Below, in pieces: positions 40,201 through 52,268 of a stretch of DNA of 64,000 bases. The notes under the pieces are model-generated. The model had not been told where the DNA came from and ran no database searches. It saw only the letters and a program-made list of their open reading frames with translations. Both the position numbers and the translations under genes were made by a program. How positions within the stretch are numbered: the first letter of the stretch is position 1; each line of letters opens with the position of its first letter. The DNA is from Paramecium sonneborni (Eukaryota; Ciliophora; Oligohymenophorea; Peniculida; Parameciidae). Location of the stretch: assembly GCA_905182985.1 (NCBI GenBank), contig CAJJDN010000003.1, forward strand, positions 866,397-930,396. Direction: 5' to 3'.

Positions 40201-43200
40201 CTTAGAGTTCATAATTGTTAATTCAGGATAACCTAATCCTCTTATAATTTTCAGATCACTAAGATAACAATAAGTACATTCTATGTACATTTAAGAAATC
40301 TAACTTGTAGCAAAATTATAAGCAAGTTTACCAATCTAAATATTATGAAAATAGTTTTGATTAAATTCAAACTTTTTAATACTCAAACTTATATTTTAAA
40401 CTTAATCTTATACTATATAAATGAATTAGTTTTCTTTAAAATACTAATTATTTGAAAAGTTTATGTCTTCTATTGATAAAAATTCAGAATGATATCTAAC
40501 TTATAATGACTCACTAAATTTTCCTTTGTTAGTTATAATGTATCCCTTTTAAATAATACTATGTTGTAATTTTAATTAATAAATTTCAAAAGTGTTGGCT
40601 ATTAAAAATGATGATGAGTCTAAAAATCTTACATTAAAAAGAGTAAAATTTTTTAAACTTAATCTCTAGGATGATAGAAGTATTAAAAAAGTTGAAGAAT
40701 TTTAAAATGTCACATCTTTCAATAAAAAGTCCTCAAGCTATACAATCCCAATGTCATAGTTTTGATCATAATTTGAATTAATAAAACTAGAATTATTTGA
40801 AAAAAAGGTATTCTGAATTGTTACTTATTTAAATGTAATAGTGCAATTAAGTGAATTATGTTTTGCATAATATTTAAAAACTGTAACATTACTAAATAAA
40901 TTATTCTAAATTGTAAGGTTTTCAACATAGAAAGTTGAATCTTCAAAGTCTGAAAAAGGTTCATAATTTAAGAATAGAGAATTACTAATGTTTAAAGTTA
41001 GTTCAACATTTATAAATTGAATACTTTTTGGTCGATTACAAATTATATAGAATTCTAAGTTATAATTGAAAGGATATTGAAAGAAATTTACATTTTTTAA
41101 TTTCACTGACATAGGATAATGATCATTTTCAAAATACAATTTAAAAGTAATGTTATTTTCCTATTCTTATTTAATGGGTATAGGGGCATAAAAATTTATA
41201 TCCTCAAAAACTATTTTATCAAAATTAAAAAAGGTTAATTAATCTTCGCATTTAAAAGGGATTTTTGTATCTTCACCTATTAATTTGAGATTTACATATT
41301 TTAATAAAAATACTCTTTCCTTTAATCTGTTACTCAAACCTCCACTTTACCCTAATTACCAATATTCAGAGTTTTTTGTATTTTAGAGATAATAGTTAAT
41401 ATTAATTTCTTCTATTAATTCTTAATTACAATATTCTAAAAATTAAGATTCTTCAAATCTACTCCAATCGTCTATTGTCATAATAGTTTAAAAATCTACA
41501 TATCTATCAAGCAAAGTTTGATTGGTTTCCAACTTTCTTGCATCATTTAAATTTTTTCTAGTTCTAAATACTTTAAAAATGACATCAATAGCTTTGGAAC
41601 ACTTCTATAAATTTTGACAAGATTGAATTGCTAAAATGTTAGGGTGAATGTAAATATTGCTAGTTCCTTTATTTTGAATTCGATAACATTTAAAAGTATA
41701 TTTTCGATAATCAGAAGTGTTATCAAAAAACTTATTTATTGAGGCAATTTCTTCAATATGTCTAAAATAACAAGCCTAACAATATTTTGGACAAGTTTCA
41801 CATTGATTATATAATTAATTTATATATTCAAATTTAAAACTTCTTACACTGTTAAATAAATTTGATTAGCATTTGTAACAATGACTTCTATAAATAGACC
41901 TACCATAATCCACGATTCTACAATCTTAACAATTCTCAGAACAACCTTAAACGCATTCTTAGTTATATAATATTTCGTTGTTCTTACAACTTAAACAAAT
42001 TATTTCTTAAAAATCAAGATCAAAATTAACTGCATAATTTTCAAATGGATGTTAACCATTTTAATTAACAAAATGTAAATAAAATGCTTTTATTTACTAT
42101 TTCCAATAGTCATTTTTTCCAATATTTTATTAAGCACATGTTTTACATGAAGAAGGACATTATTTACATAATCCAGTAATAATATTTGAATAGTATCCTT
42201 CTTAACATACAATACAGAGTGAATTTATCGCAAAATTATAGTTATTGATGCATTCTTAACATAATAGAGAATCTTCACAATTAGTAGTTTAAATAGAATT
42301 NTTAATAAATTGAATACTTTTTGGTCGATTACAAATTATATAGAATTCTAAGTTACAATTGAATTGATATTGAAAGAAATTAACATTTTTAAATTTCACT
42401 GACATAGGATAATGTTCATTTTCAAAACACAATCTAAAAATAATATTATCCGTCTATTCGTATTTAATGGGTATAGGGGCATAAAAATTTATATCCTCAA
42501 AAACTATATTATCAAAATTAAAAAAGGTTAATTAATCTTCGCATTTATAAGCGATTTTTGTATCTTCACCTATTAATTTGAGATTTACATATTTTAATAA
42601 AAATACTCTTTCCTTTAGTCTGTTACTCATACCTCCACTTTACCCTAATTACCAATATTCAGAGTTTTTTAAATTTTAGAGATAATAATTAATATTAATT
42701 TCTTCTATTAATTCTTAATTGTAGTATTCTAAAAATTAAGATTCTTCAAATCTACTCCAATCATCTAATGTCATAATACTATCAAAATCGGTATATCTAT
42801 CAATCATAGTTTGATTGGTTTCAAATTTTATAATGTCATCCAAATCATATCGAGTTCTGAATACTTTAAAGATGGCATCAATAGATTTTGAACATTTCTA
42901 GAATTTTATACAAGATTGTATTGCTAAAATGTTAGGGTGAATGTAAATATTGCTAGTTCCTTTATCTTGAATTCGATAACATTTAAAAGTATATTTTAAA
43001 TAATCAGAAGTTTGATCAAAAAACTTATTTATTGAGGTTATTTCTTCAATTTGTCTTAAATAACAAGCCTGACAATATTTTGGACAAGTTTCGCATTGTT
43101 CATATAATTAATTTATTTATTCAAATCGAAAACTTCTTACTCTATTAAATAAATTTGATTTGCATTTGTAACAATGACTTCTATAAATATTACTATCATA

Positions 43201-45954
43201 TTCTACAATTCTACAATCTTAACAATTCTCAGAACAGCCTTAAACGCATTTATTGTTATATAATATTTCATTGTTCTTACAACTCAAGCAAATTATTTCT
43301 AATAAATCAAGATCAGAATCAACTGCATAAATTTCAAATGGATGTTAATTATTTTAATTAACAAAATTCAAATAAAATGCTTTAATTTATTATTTCCAAT
43401 AGTTATTCATTCCAATATTTTATTAAGCACATGTTTTACATGAAGAAGGACATTACTTACATAATCCAGTTATAATATTTGAATAATATCCTTCTTCACA
43501 TACAATACAGAATGAATTTATTGCAAAATTATAATTATTGATGCATTCTAAACATAATACAGAATCTTCACAATTAGTAGTTTAAATAGAATTAGTTAAA
43601 GATTTACTTTTTAAACAAGTGATACTTTGACTTGAAGGTGAAGTTACTCCAACTTGACACAATTGCATATCATCATTTAATAATTCACATTTATTGGTTT
43701 CAAAAGAATAATAATATCCATTGTAACATTGAGCACATCCTAAATGAATATTATACATATCAATATAAATTTATTCTCCATTTATATTTTTATCTATTGA
43801 AATAATTAGATTAGTATAATCTTAATAACTATATTCAAAGCAATATTAACAATTTATAATTGAACAAAAACCACAATTAAATCCATCTAAGCTTAAATAG
43901 TATTTCTCATTATCAATACAATAAAAACATTATTTTGAATCACATTATTTGCAATATTATCCACAATCTTCACATTTATCCCTTTTTCTATACTAACTTG
44001 AAAGACACTAAGAAAAGTTTAAACAGTGTTCAACTCCATTTTCAAATTCACAATCTTAACAAATTTGACATTTTTTACAAGTTCCTTCATTTGTCTTAAA
44101 ATAACCATTAAGACAAGAAGAACAATAATCAATTCTTATACAATTAAAACATCCCTAAATACACATTTAACAAATTCCTTGAGAATTCATTAAATATCCA
44201 TACTTACAATAACCAGATCCTAAATATCCTTCAATAATTTCTAATGAATAATCATTTTGGTTAACATCGTTAATTTTATATCTACATAAGATTTATTTGA
44301 TTACATTTATATTTGAGAAACATCTCTCCAAATTTAATAAAATGGTGATTCATCATATTTTGATATAAAATCAAAAGAGCATTTAAATTCAAGATGAAAA
44401 TTATTTGGATCAAGATAGCATTCTCCACAAAATAATTAGTTTGAATATATATCATTTTAAAATTAAGGACTAAAATAAGGAAATCAATACCATTTTAAGC
44501 ATTAATTATGGTGAGGAAAGTAGCCGAATTCGCAAATCAACTAAAACTCATCACAATAATAAAATCCTGTATTTTCACAAATTATTTCTTTGACTTGTAA
44601 TACTAAGGCTCCATTAATTTAATTTAATGCTATTATTGTATTATTATATACTGAGACATGATGCAACTCCATAAATATCTATATAACCAACTTGACAAGA
44701 ACAAGTGTTTTCACTTGAAGAAAATATTCTATTAGATTCTAAAGAGCAGCTTAAACAATCATATTCAGATAACCCTGTACAAGTTTAACATGTATAAAAA
44801 CAACTTATTTCCAATTTAGATTCAAAATATTTTTCACAATAAGAAATAATTTACCAATTGTTTAAAGATCCTTTAAAGCTATTAGTAAAATAATCATCTC
44901 CTCCAAAATAAAAATATAAATTAACATTTGAAAAGTGATGAACTTTATTATTCCATCTACATTCAATTAATTAATCATTTTTTGGAAAATATACTCGATA
45001 AATAGGTTTTCCTTCATTAATAGAAGATCCTTCTTCATACTAAATAAAATGCCATTTAGTTAATTAATCACTTAAAGAACTATCAAATATAGTAAAAGTT
45101 TCATCTTCTGTTGTTTAATGAGTTGTTGTATAAGGAAAAGAATAACTATAAGTTTAAGCTGTAAATCCATTCAATCTTAGAATTTTATTTTAATGATACA
45201 TAACATATAGAAATTTATCACCAATTTGATAATCATTAAAATTTTACTCATTTATTGTTATTCGCAGTAGTAAACTATCAAATTTATCCTAAACATCTAA
45301 TAAATCTTATTTAACCCAACCAAAAAACTTAAATGTATTAAGTTCTGTGAACATAAACGAAATTTATGTAAAAAAGTAAGTTTCAGTTAGTTATGAAATA
45401 TCAAAAATAAATTTATGATCCAATTCTAAACAATTATTTTATACTAAACACATTTATTTAAATTAATTTAAATCTAATAAGATATTATTAGAAGTATTTT
45501 CAACTCTTTTAATAATTCCTAAAAAAGGATAAGTAATAATGTTTTATCCAGAGATTTATATATTTAAAAAAGATCTAATTTAACTTGAAATAGATTCTGA
45601 ATTTTGGATTTGAATGACTGAATCAACAGTTTCTTTATAAAGTGAATCAATATTAGATTGATAATAATATAAAGAGAGTTGATTGTCTTGATCATGATTA
45701 TAAAAATAAAAGAAAATCCAAACTCCTTCAAAATTAAAAATATCAATAGGAAGAGTTTTTTTTATTACGAATGACTGTGAGTATATAAAAATTATAAAAT
45801 TAATAGTCTTTTCAATCTTATTTAGTTAAATAAAATTTAATAGAAGTAATGAATCATCTGAAGTTCTTTTTAATGAATACAGAAAGTAATTAATAATGTC
45901 TAAGTTTAATTATTCATCAGTTATTTCTAGTAATTTTACAAATCTATTATACAT
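34129..45954 (-). CDS. Very large cysteine-rich surface protein with beta-helix-like repeats and C-terminal TM bundle
   Basis: One minus-strand gene, about 9-10 kb once the duplicated blocks are collapsed, roughly 3,000 residues. Order from the N-terminus: a hydrophobic stretch (ICVIWLGILVSISSILKGL, upstream of the first ATG in frame, MYNRFVKLLEITDEQ); a LamG/concanavalin-like module (FEGVWIFFYFYNHDQDNQ, YRVYFPKNDQLIECRWNN); many growth-factor-receptor-like Cys repeats (CQTCTGLSEYDCLSCSLESN, CKQCPSSCKTCAQQN) from about 44.8 to 41.7 kb; a long tract of short Asn, Ser and Ile-rich repeats like a parallel beta-helix, 41 to 36.5 kb; a Cys-rich collar (SCALGHIGAICEQCD, YTCSSCKD); then at least five TM segments at 35.6-34.6 kb and a hydrophilic tail ending KKLLMS. 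This layout is common in large ciliate membrane-protein families. Function unknown; adhesion or sensing is a guess. The N- and C-terminal halves may come from two paralogues (see 41009-43593). Confidence 0.78.
37602..39037. repeat. First copy of exact 1,436-bp duplication flanking single N
   Basis: Identical to 39039-40474, separated by one N at 39038, inside the beta-helix-like tract. Unmerged contig overlap; if kept it adds about 479 spurious codons. Confidence 0.9.
39039..40474. repeat. Second copy of exact 1,436-bp duplication
   Basis: Partner of 37602-39037; continues to the right in the surface-protein gene. Confidence 0.9.
41009..42300. repeat. Diverged 1,292-bp duplicate, left copy
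   Basis: Aligned without net length change to 42302-43593 across a single N at 42301, but with about 5% differences by eye, many changing amino acids (for example FENDHYPMSVKLKNVNFF against FENEHYPMSVKFKNVNFF). Both copies keep an open frame and all cysteines I checked. This is divergence between paralogues or alleles, not read error. Confidence 0.85.
42302..43593. repeat. Diverged 1,292-bp duplicate, right copy
   Basis: Partner of 41009-42300. The left copy is in frame with the C-terminal half of the surface protein and this copy with the N-terminal half, so the N probably marks a join between two related genes. Confidence 0.85.
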
Positions 45955-46020
45955 ATTAAATAGTCCTTTTAGTATGGAAGATATTGAAACCAAAATCCCT
46001 AACCAAATGACACATATTAA

Positions 46021-47551
46021 TTCTCATCTTAAAAATTCCAATTCTAATCAATTTTAATTAAATTCTCTTAATCCTATATAAACCATTCATTGTACATGCA
46101 TTAAGTACTTTATGGAAGAATATTACTATTATGATTATTATACATACTTAAGTAAGCTGATCAAAATTAATGCTTTTATCTTAAGCATGAAAGTAATTTA
46201 TTCAATATGAAATAAAATTATTAAAAAATTGTAAACACCCAATCTATATAGATGTATACAAAATAAAATATCTTTACTATAAATTAAATACATAAAAAAT
46301 AGGGTTGTAATGTATTTCAAAAGAATTAAGTCAATAAAATAAAAATATTTTATTGACTCAATTAAAATATATTTTAATAATTAAAAAGTTTTCTTTTTAA
46401 AATATATTTTCCTCAAAAATTATTTTTTTTATAATTAATATCTATATAGATATAAAATTTATGAAACAAAACAAGAAATTTCTAATTTAAAAAAAATATC
46501 ATTTTTCAGGGCATGTAGTTAACTTCTCCTATGAATTTGTTTGTGAGCCTTAATTGTTTTTTTCAAAACTCAATAGTTTCATTGTCAAATTAATTTATTT
46601 CAAGAAAATTGTATTTTTTGCTAAAAATTGGATAACTTTTTATACCATAATTATTTAAAATTATAAAAATCAAAGCATAATTATGGGCTTTGAAAAATCT
46701 AATTTCAAAAAAAATATTATATTAGGTTTGTAAAAGATTTTTTCGAAAGGAAATTAATTATTCATCAATTAGTGTTATGGTGTCTTTAATGAAAACATTT
46801 TTCAAGCACACTAAACATTATTATCGTATTTTAGATAAGAGTTATAAATTTTAGTTTACTTCTATTATTCATAAAAAATAAAGAAAATTTTCCAACATTT
46901 AAATCATATTTCTTGTGTTAAATAAATATAAACCACTATTAGCTTCTAAAATATAAGTAAAAATAAATCTAATAAAAGATTAGCACAATATAGTAGTATT
47001 ATTGTAAATAGTTTTTTGTGGATATTGTAAGAAAAAAATTCAAATCTTAAATAATTTAAATTAAAATATGTGATAACACCAAAACTATTAATCTAGTTAT
47101 TTAAAAATTAAAATTTGATTACAATAATAGCCATTTTGAAGATTTAAGAGTTATTAAATAATAATGGTTACAATAATTAAATAAAATTTGAGAATTTTCT
47201 TATAGTTGGTTTTGATTATGGAAAAGAAGGATTGAGTTTTTGATTTTCTGATAAGTGTAAGAGTTTAAATCTAAAATTTTAATTTGTTGCAAATATTCTT
47301 GGAGATAGATAGTAAATACACAAAATTTAGAAAAAAACGAAAAATTTAATTAAAAATAATAAAAGTAATTAAAATGTTGTAATATGATGTTCTTAATACT
47401 AAGGGATTATATTTGAAATAAGAGCGATATATTTATATAAATAAATAAAGGAATAAGTTAAGAAAAAAAGACAATAGTTTAATTAACAAAAAAGTACTAA
47501 TGATTAATGAAATAAAGTCTATATTTAAGAATAAATATAAAAATTAAATAT
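46021..47551. other. Long AT-rich intergenic stretch
   Basis: About 1.5 kb, among the most AT-rich parts of the window, between the divergent starts of the surface protein and the SLC35F6-like gene. A plus-strand frame at 45897-46209 (starting MSKFNYSSVISSN) overlaps the surface-protein 5' end on the other strand and is taken as a shadow. No other frame, repeat or RNA seen. Confidence 0.5.
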
Positions 47552-48689
47552 ATGACGAATAATGAGTAGAAAAGTGTATTTTTTATAAACTCATTATTGG
47601 TGGGTATGATATTGGTTGGTACATTGAATACTTTAGTGTACAAGTATTAAAATACGACAGTGATTGATGGTGTAACATTTATACATCCTTATATGCAAGT
47701 ATAATTTATATAATGAAATGATAGGCTTTATGTATGTTTGTAGGAGAGGCATGTTGTATAGTGTTTTACTTTGTATTTAAAATGAAAGCAGAAGAAGATC
47801 CAAATAAAGAAAATGGAGGGTTTAAAATATTGTCGATTCCAGCATTGTTTGATGGAATTACATCATCATTGTAACACGTTGCATTAAATTTCATTCCGTC
47901 ATCTATATATTAAATGTTAAGAGGAGGAGTATAAATATAACTATCTAGCTTATGATAGTAACAGCCGGATTTTCAAAATTTGTTCTAAAGAAATAATTGT
48001 CAAAATAGTAACAATTTGGAATTCTATTGGCCATATTAGGTATATTCATAGTAGGATTGTCTAATTTTTTATTTAGAAAATCAAAAAGTGATGATTTTAG
48101 TTGGGAAATAAAATTGATATCTATCGCTTTAATTATAGTATCACTTTTTACTTAAGCAGCTTAATATATATTTGAAGAAAAACTATTCTAAAAATACAAT
48201 TATCATGTTTTTTATGTAGTAGGTGTAGAAGGAATGTGGGGATTATTATATTTTGGTATAGTAATGCCAATACTAAATTTTATACCATGTAATTTTGAAG
48301 AAGGATGCGTATTTCGTAATGGTTAAGGATATTGGGAATGTACTGATGTATTCTTCCAATAATTAGGAGCAGATGCATGGTTAACTGTATCTGTTATCAT
48401 GGGCATATTTAGCATTGCATTATTTAATATATTTGGTGTTAATGTAACAAAGTATGTATCTGCTTTGACTCGTACTGTTGTAGATACTATCAGAACTATT
48501 TTAATATGGGGTATTGGGTTAATAGTAACAGCTACAACATCAAGAGTTTGGGAAAATACATCTAAATGGGCAAATTTAATTGAATTAATTGGGTTTGTTT
48601 TGTTAGTCTTAGGCAATTTGATATATAAAGAAATGTTGAAAATTTCATTTCTTTAAGATAAAAAGAAAGTCTTATTAGAAGAATAATGA
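47552..48689 (+). CDS. SLC35F6-like drug/metabolite-superfamily transporter
   Basis: Ten-TM membrane transporter of the SLC35F6 type (lysosomal or mitochondrial in animals; substrate unsettled). Starts FFINSLLVGMILVGTLNTL. Intron 47699-47724 (26 nt) gives HPYMQALCMFVGEACCIVFY, matching SLC35F6 HPFLQAVGMFLGEFSC; intron 47929-47948 (20 nt) gives MLRGGLMIVTAGFSKFVLKK, matching MLRGAVIIFTGLFS. Then FGILLAILGIFIVGLSNFL, YHVFYVVGVEGMWGLLYFGI, GIFSIALFNIFGVNVTKYVS, ALTRTVVDTIRTILIWGIGL and ELIGFVLLVLGNLIYKEML. About 363 residues, the usual length. The C-terminus is KKKVLLEEQ. The neighbour downstream is a convergent Rab gene, 219 bases away. Confidence 0.93.
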
Positions 48690-48908
48690 TTAATTATAAT
48701 AAGAATTATATCAAATATATCCAATTTATATAATTCATGTCTAAAATGTTTAATATATATTTACTATAGTCTTTCTTAAGGCTTCCAATTCAATCTATTC
48801 TTATTTTGTTGAAATAAATTAACTGATATCTTCATAAAACAGATAAAATTTTATCATTTATTATATATAAACTTTTTATTAATAACATCTCCATTATTCT
48901 TATAATAT

Positions 48909-49627
48909 TCATTCAATCTGCTACTTTTCCTTTGCACAGTCTAATTTTTATTATTACTCAGGTATTTTTCTTTTTATAATTGCTTACTATAAATATAGTA
49001 AAATACCTTAAGCTAATATATTGAAAATTTTTTCAATATTTTCACCAGTATATGCACTTATTTCTTCGAATAATAAACCATTTTGCTGAGCAAAATCAGA
49101 AGCATATCCATAAGATATCTTTCTAATATTTATTATATTTATAAGAAAAAACCTTTCATCTTCCTTTTAGTCAACTATGTCTTTTTTATTACCAACCAGC
49201 ATAATTACTACATCTTTATCTGTCTAGTCTCTTATATCTTTTAACCAATTAATAACACTTTAAAATGTTTTTTCTTAAGTGATATCATAGACTATAATAG
49301 CTCCAGATGATCTTCGAAAATGACTAAAATAACATCTAATTTTACCTTATAATTATTGATTTATATCGATCTTAACCTGCCGTATCCCAAATCTAGAGTT
49401 TAACTTATTAATTATCTGAACTTGTTATAAATTTTGTGCAGAATTCAACTCCTATTGTTGGTATTGATTGTTTGGGCAAACTATTTTTTGTGAATCTAAG
49501 TATATTATATGTAAATTACTTATAAAGTATATTAGTTTTTCCAACTTTTGTATCTCCTGTTAAAACAACTTATAAAATTGAAATAATAATTACTTTTAAA
49601 GATTGAATAATCTTAAGGAGTATCCAT
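48909..49627 (-). CDS. Rab-family small GTPase without C-terminal cysteine motif
   Basis: Small GTPase for membrane traffic. Starts MDTPQDYSIFKIVLTGDTKV after removal of intron 49569-49593 (25 nt, AAG). G1 GDTKVGKTN, switch I with IPTIGVEF, G3 WDTAGQDRYKSI, then intron 49324-49345 (22 nt, TAG) restoring SHFRRSSGAIIVYDITQ, G4 NKKD, and G5 region EISAYTG; a third GT...TAG intron of 30 nt lies near 49130-49160. The C-terminus visible here reads LDCAKEKQQIE and lacks the CC or CxC prenylation end of Rabs. Either a frame error or unplaced intron hides it, or the protein is not prenylated. About 205 residues, normal length. Confidence 0.87.
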
Positions 49628-49869
49628 TTATAATATTTTAATACAATTATTAATTTTTTATAACTTGAAATTATATTTTTCTTGCCGAATAGGATTACAT
49701 AAATTACAATAAAGAAAATTCGATTGAACAATTACTAAATAATTAAGAAGAAGGTTTTATTAATATTTTTCATTAGTATTATTTAAAAATTTATATTTAA
49801 AAATTTTAGTTCTAATAGTTTAATTGATACTGGAATACTAATAAATAAAAATAATAATATTGAAACAAA

Positions 49870-51084
49870 TCATAACTCATTTCCAATAGTTACCCAATTC
49901 TTTCTAACATTATTTCTTCTTCCAAATATCTCCAGATAATATCCTAAAATATAATATAAATTTACCATTCGGAACTAGTTATTCCACATACTAATATATT
50001 TCTTCTGGTTTTTAACTTTATCCTCTTCTTTCACTGAATATAATATCACTGGCAACACCTTATCGAAATCTGTTTGGTTATAAGTTGAGATTACCCTATA
50101 TTATATTTATAAAAATAACTTTAACACCAATTAAACAATTTTCTTTAGCATGTTATAAGTAAAATCCATGTCCTTTAGCAATTTTACCATTCACTGTCTT
50201 CTTACACCATATAATTTCATCAATTAATTTATAACCCCATTATTCAATTAATTTACAAGTTACCTTATATTTAGCATTAATAGTCCTAAATAATAAATTT
50301 ATAATTTTTACCATATCAATATTATTCCATTGTCTTATAATGTTTCAATAGGCATTTTACTAATATTTTCATCAGCCAATGAAGAATATGCAATAGCTAC
50401 TCCTCTAGATGGTTGCGAACTTGATAATTACCAAGGAGGATCCATCATTATTACATCAAACAACTATCCTGCTATTTTTAATTATTCATCTCTTAATTTC
50501 TAAAATTTTTATTAATTTAAATTACTTAAAAATCCATTAATCTAACATCAATACAAATTGGCACTGCATCATTATTAACAAAACTTTATTTTGTATGATT
50601 CTCATGATATTCTTGTATGTATTTCATTTTATAATGTTTTACTTTTTGTTCTACTTACTTTTTCAAATCTTTTAACATAGCCTCAGAGTTTGGTAATTTG
50701 TCAACATATATATAATCCTCATCCTATTTCTTAAATTTCTAAAATTACCTCAATATTTTCTTATTTCTTGTTTTTCTTTCCCTTTTCTTCATCCTCTGAT
50801 TCTTCCAATTCCTCTACATCAACTACTTCCTCTTCTTCTTCTGAATAAGAAGGATCTTCTTATTTCACTTTTTTACAGATTTCCTCATCATCATCCGACT
50901 ACATTCTAAAGACAACTTACATCATCTATTATTTGCTTTAATTTCTTCTTTAGCTATTCTTCTTATTGCATTACCCGCCTCTTTTTAATTATTAATTATA
51001 TATTTTACCCGCATTAATCTTACGTTTTAAAGCTCCAGATTATTCAACTTTATACGTCCTTTCTTTAAATTTCAACTTTTTCAT
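49870..51084 (-). CDS. MT-A70 family adenine-N6 methyltransferase
   Basis: S-adenosylmethionine-dependent methyltransferase acting on adenine in RNA (METTL3 branch) or, in ciliates, DNA. The catalytic motif is FDVIMMDPPWQLSSS (family DPPW), followed by AYSSLADENISKMPIETL, FLWVINAKYKV, WCKKTVNGKIAKGHGFYLQH, AKENCLIG and, after a 30-nt intron at 50096-50125, SDIIFSERRGQSQKPEEIYQ. It ends LGYYLEIFGRRNNVRKNW, equivalent to the family LFGR. Introns 50500-50525 (26 nt, TAG) and 50730-50748 (19 nt, AAG) lie upstream. The N-terminus is basic then strongly acidic (SYSEEEEEVVDVEELEESED). About 370 residues. Whether it is the METTL3, METTL4 or ciliate MTA1 type needs a tree. Confidence 0.88.
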
Positions 51085-51167
51085 TTATTTCCCTTTTTTC
51101 CTCTATTTAAAAAATCGATATGATATTTTTATTATTATTTATTATTAAAAATCTATTTATATTTCCT

Positions 51168-52129
51168 TTTTTTATTAATAAACCATTTCATTAGAACCCT
51201 TAAATAAATATTCCTCAAAATTCGATATACTTTTATTAACATAAAAATGAAATAGATAAAATCATCTTGTAAATAAAATAGCATCATTCTTATCTTAATT
51301 AACGCATATTCTTTATTATTCTTTATATTTCATAACAAGAAATATTTCATTATTGAATTAATTAAAAATATTATTTAGCATTATATATTCCTATAAAATA
51401 TCAATCAAAAAAAGAATTACTCTAGAAAAAATGAAATAATTAAAGTTATTCATCACTTCTTCTTAGAAAATAACATACATTCCAAACCAAAAAATGATTA
51501 AGAGAGAATTTGATATTAATCTTTAATGTAGAATCGAACATATTCATTTGTAAACTAAATCAGATATCTCAAATTTTGAGATTTTAAGTTCTGACATACA
51601 TTTAATTGTTTTGATTTATTATCTGAGACTTTTACTATACTAATTGTAGAAATATGCTTCACTACAAATTCAAGAATATAAAAATATTAGCATTTAAATA
51701 TGTTAGTTATTTATTTAAGAATAATCGAACTCTTTTCTTAAATTTAAATAAATATCTATTTATTGAAGATGTAACTGAGGTAATAAATGATTTTATTAAA
51801 AAAAAAGAAATTGATCTAAGATGAGTCAATTTTCTTGAATTATTCAATAATTACTAATATTTTTTGAAAAATAAATTTATTTTTATGGGACTTGAGATGC
51901 ATAAAGTTTAGTTTTCTATATAATTAACTAATTTGGTTATTTATTTATTCTCAAAACTAATATTTGCTAAATTAAACAATTATAAATGAAGTATATTAAA
52001 ATGATGCGAGGGATAAAATCTGAAAAATATTTATTAGATTTTTGATATAAAATGTGACTGATATTCTAAAAATAAAGAAAGAACCTTAAAAGTTTTATGA
52101 AAAGAGAAAGATAGATGAAAGATAAGAAT
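51168..52129. repeat. First copy of exact 962-bp duplication flanking N run
   Basis: Identical to 52269-53230; here the copies are separated by 139 Ns (52130-52268). Unmerged contig overlap with an estimated gap. Confidence 0.88.
51431..51824 (+). CDS. Possible small gene of unknown function, first copy
   Basis: From ATG 51431: MKQLKLFITSSQKITYIPNQ, REFDINLQCRIEHIHLQTKS, SDISNFEILSSDIHLIVLIY, open for about 110 codons. A one-base frame change near 51700 leads to KYLFIEDVTEVINDFIKKKE and TGA at 51822-51824. Composition is more varied than in chance frames nearby, but no family is recognised. Present again at 52532-52925 through the assembly duplication. Confidence 0.35.
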
Positions 52130-52268
52130 NNNNNNNNNNNNNNNNNNNNNNNNNNNNNNNNNNNNNNNNNNNNNNNNNNNNNNNNNNNNNNNNNNNNNNN
52201 NNNNNNNNNNNNNNNNNNNNNNNNNNNNNNNNNNNNNNNNNNNNNNNNNNNNNNNNNNNNNNNNNNNN
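52130..52268. other. Assembly gap, 139 N
   Basis: The only multi-base N run in the window. It lies between two identical 962-bp blocks, so the true gap is probably negative. Confidence 0.98.

Noticed and set aside
45897..46209. Plus-strand frame of about 104 codons (MSKFNYSSVISSN...)
   Set aside because: It lies opposite the 5' coding part of the large surface protein, whose frame continues cleanly; without TAA and TAG stops such shadow frames are expected.
48323..48616. Minus-strand frame of 97 codons
   Set aside because: Antisense to the SLC35F6-like transporter, whose motifs are continuous on the plus strand.
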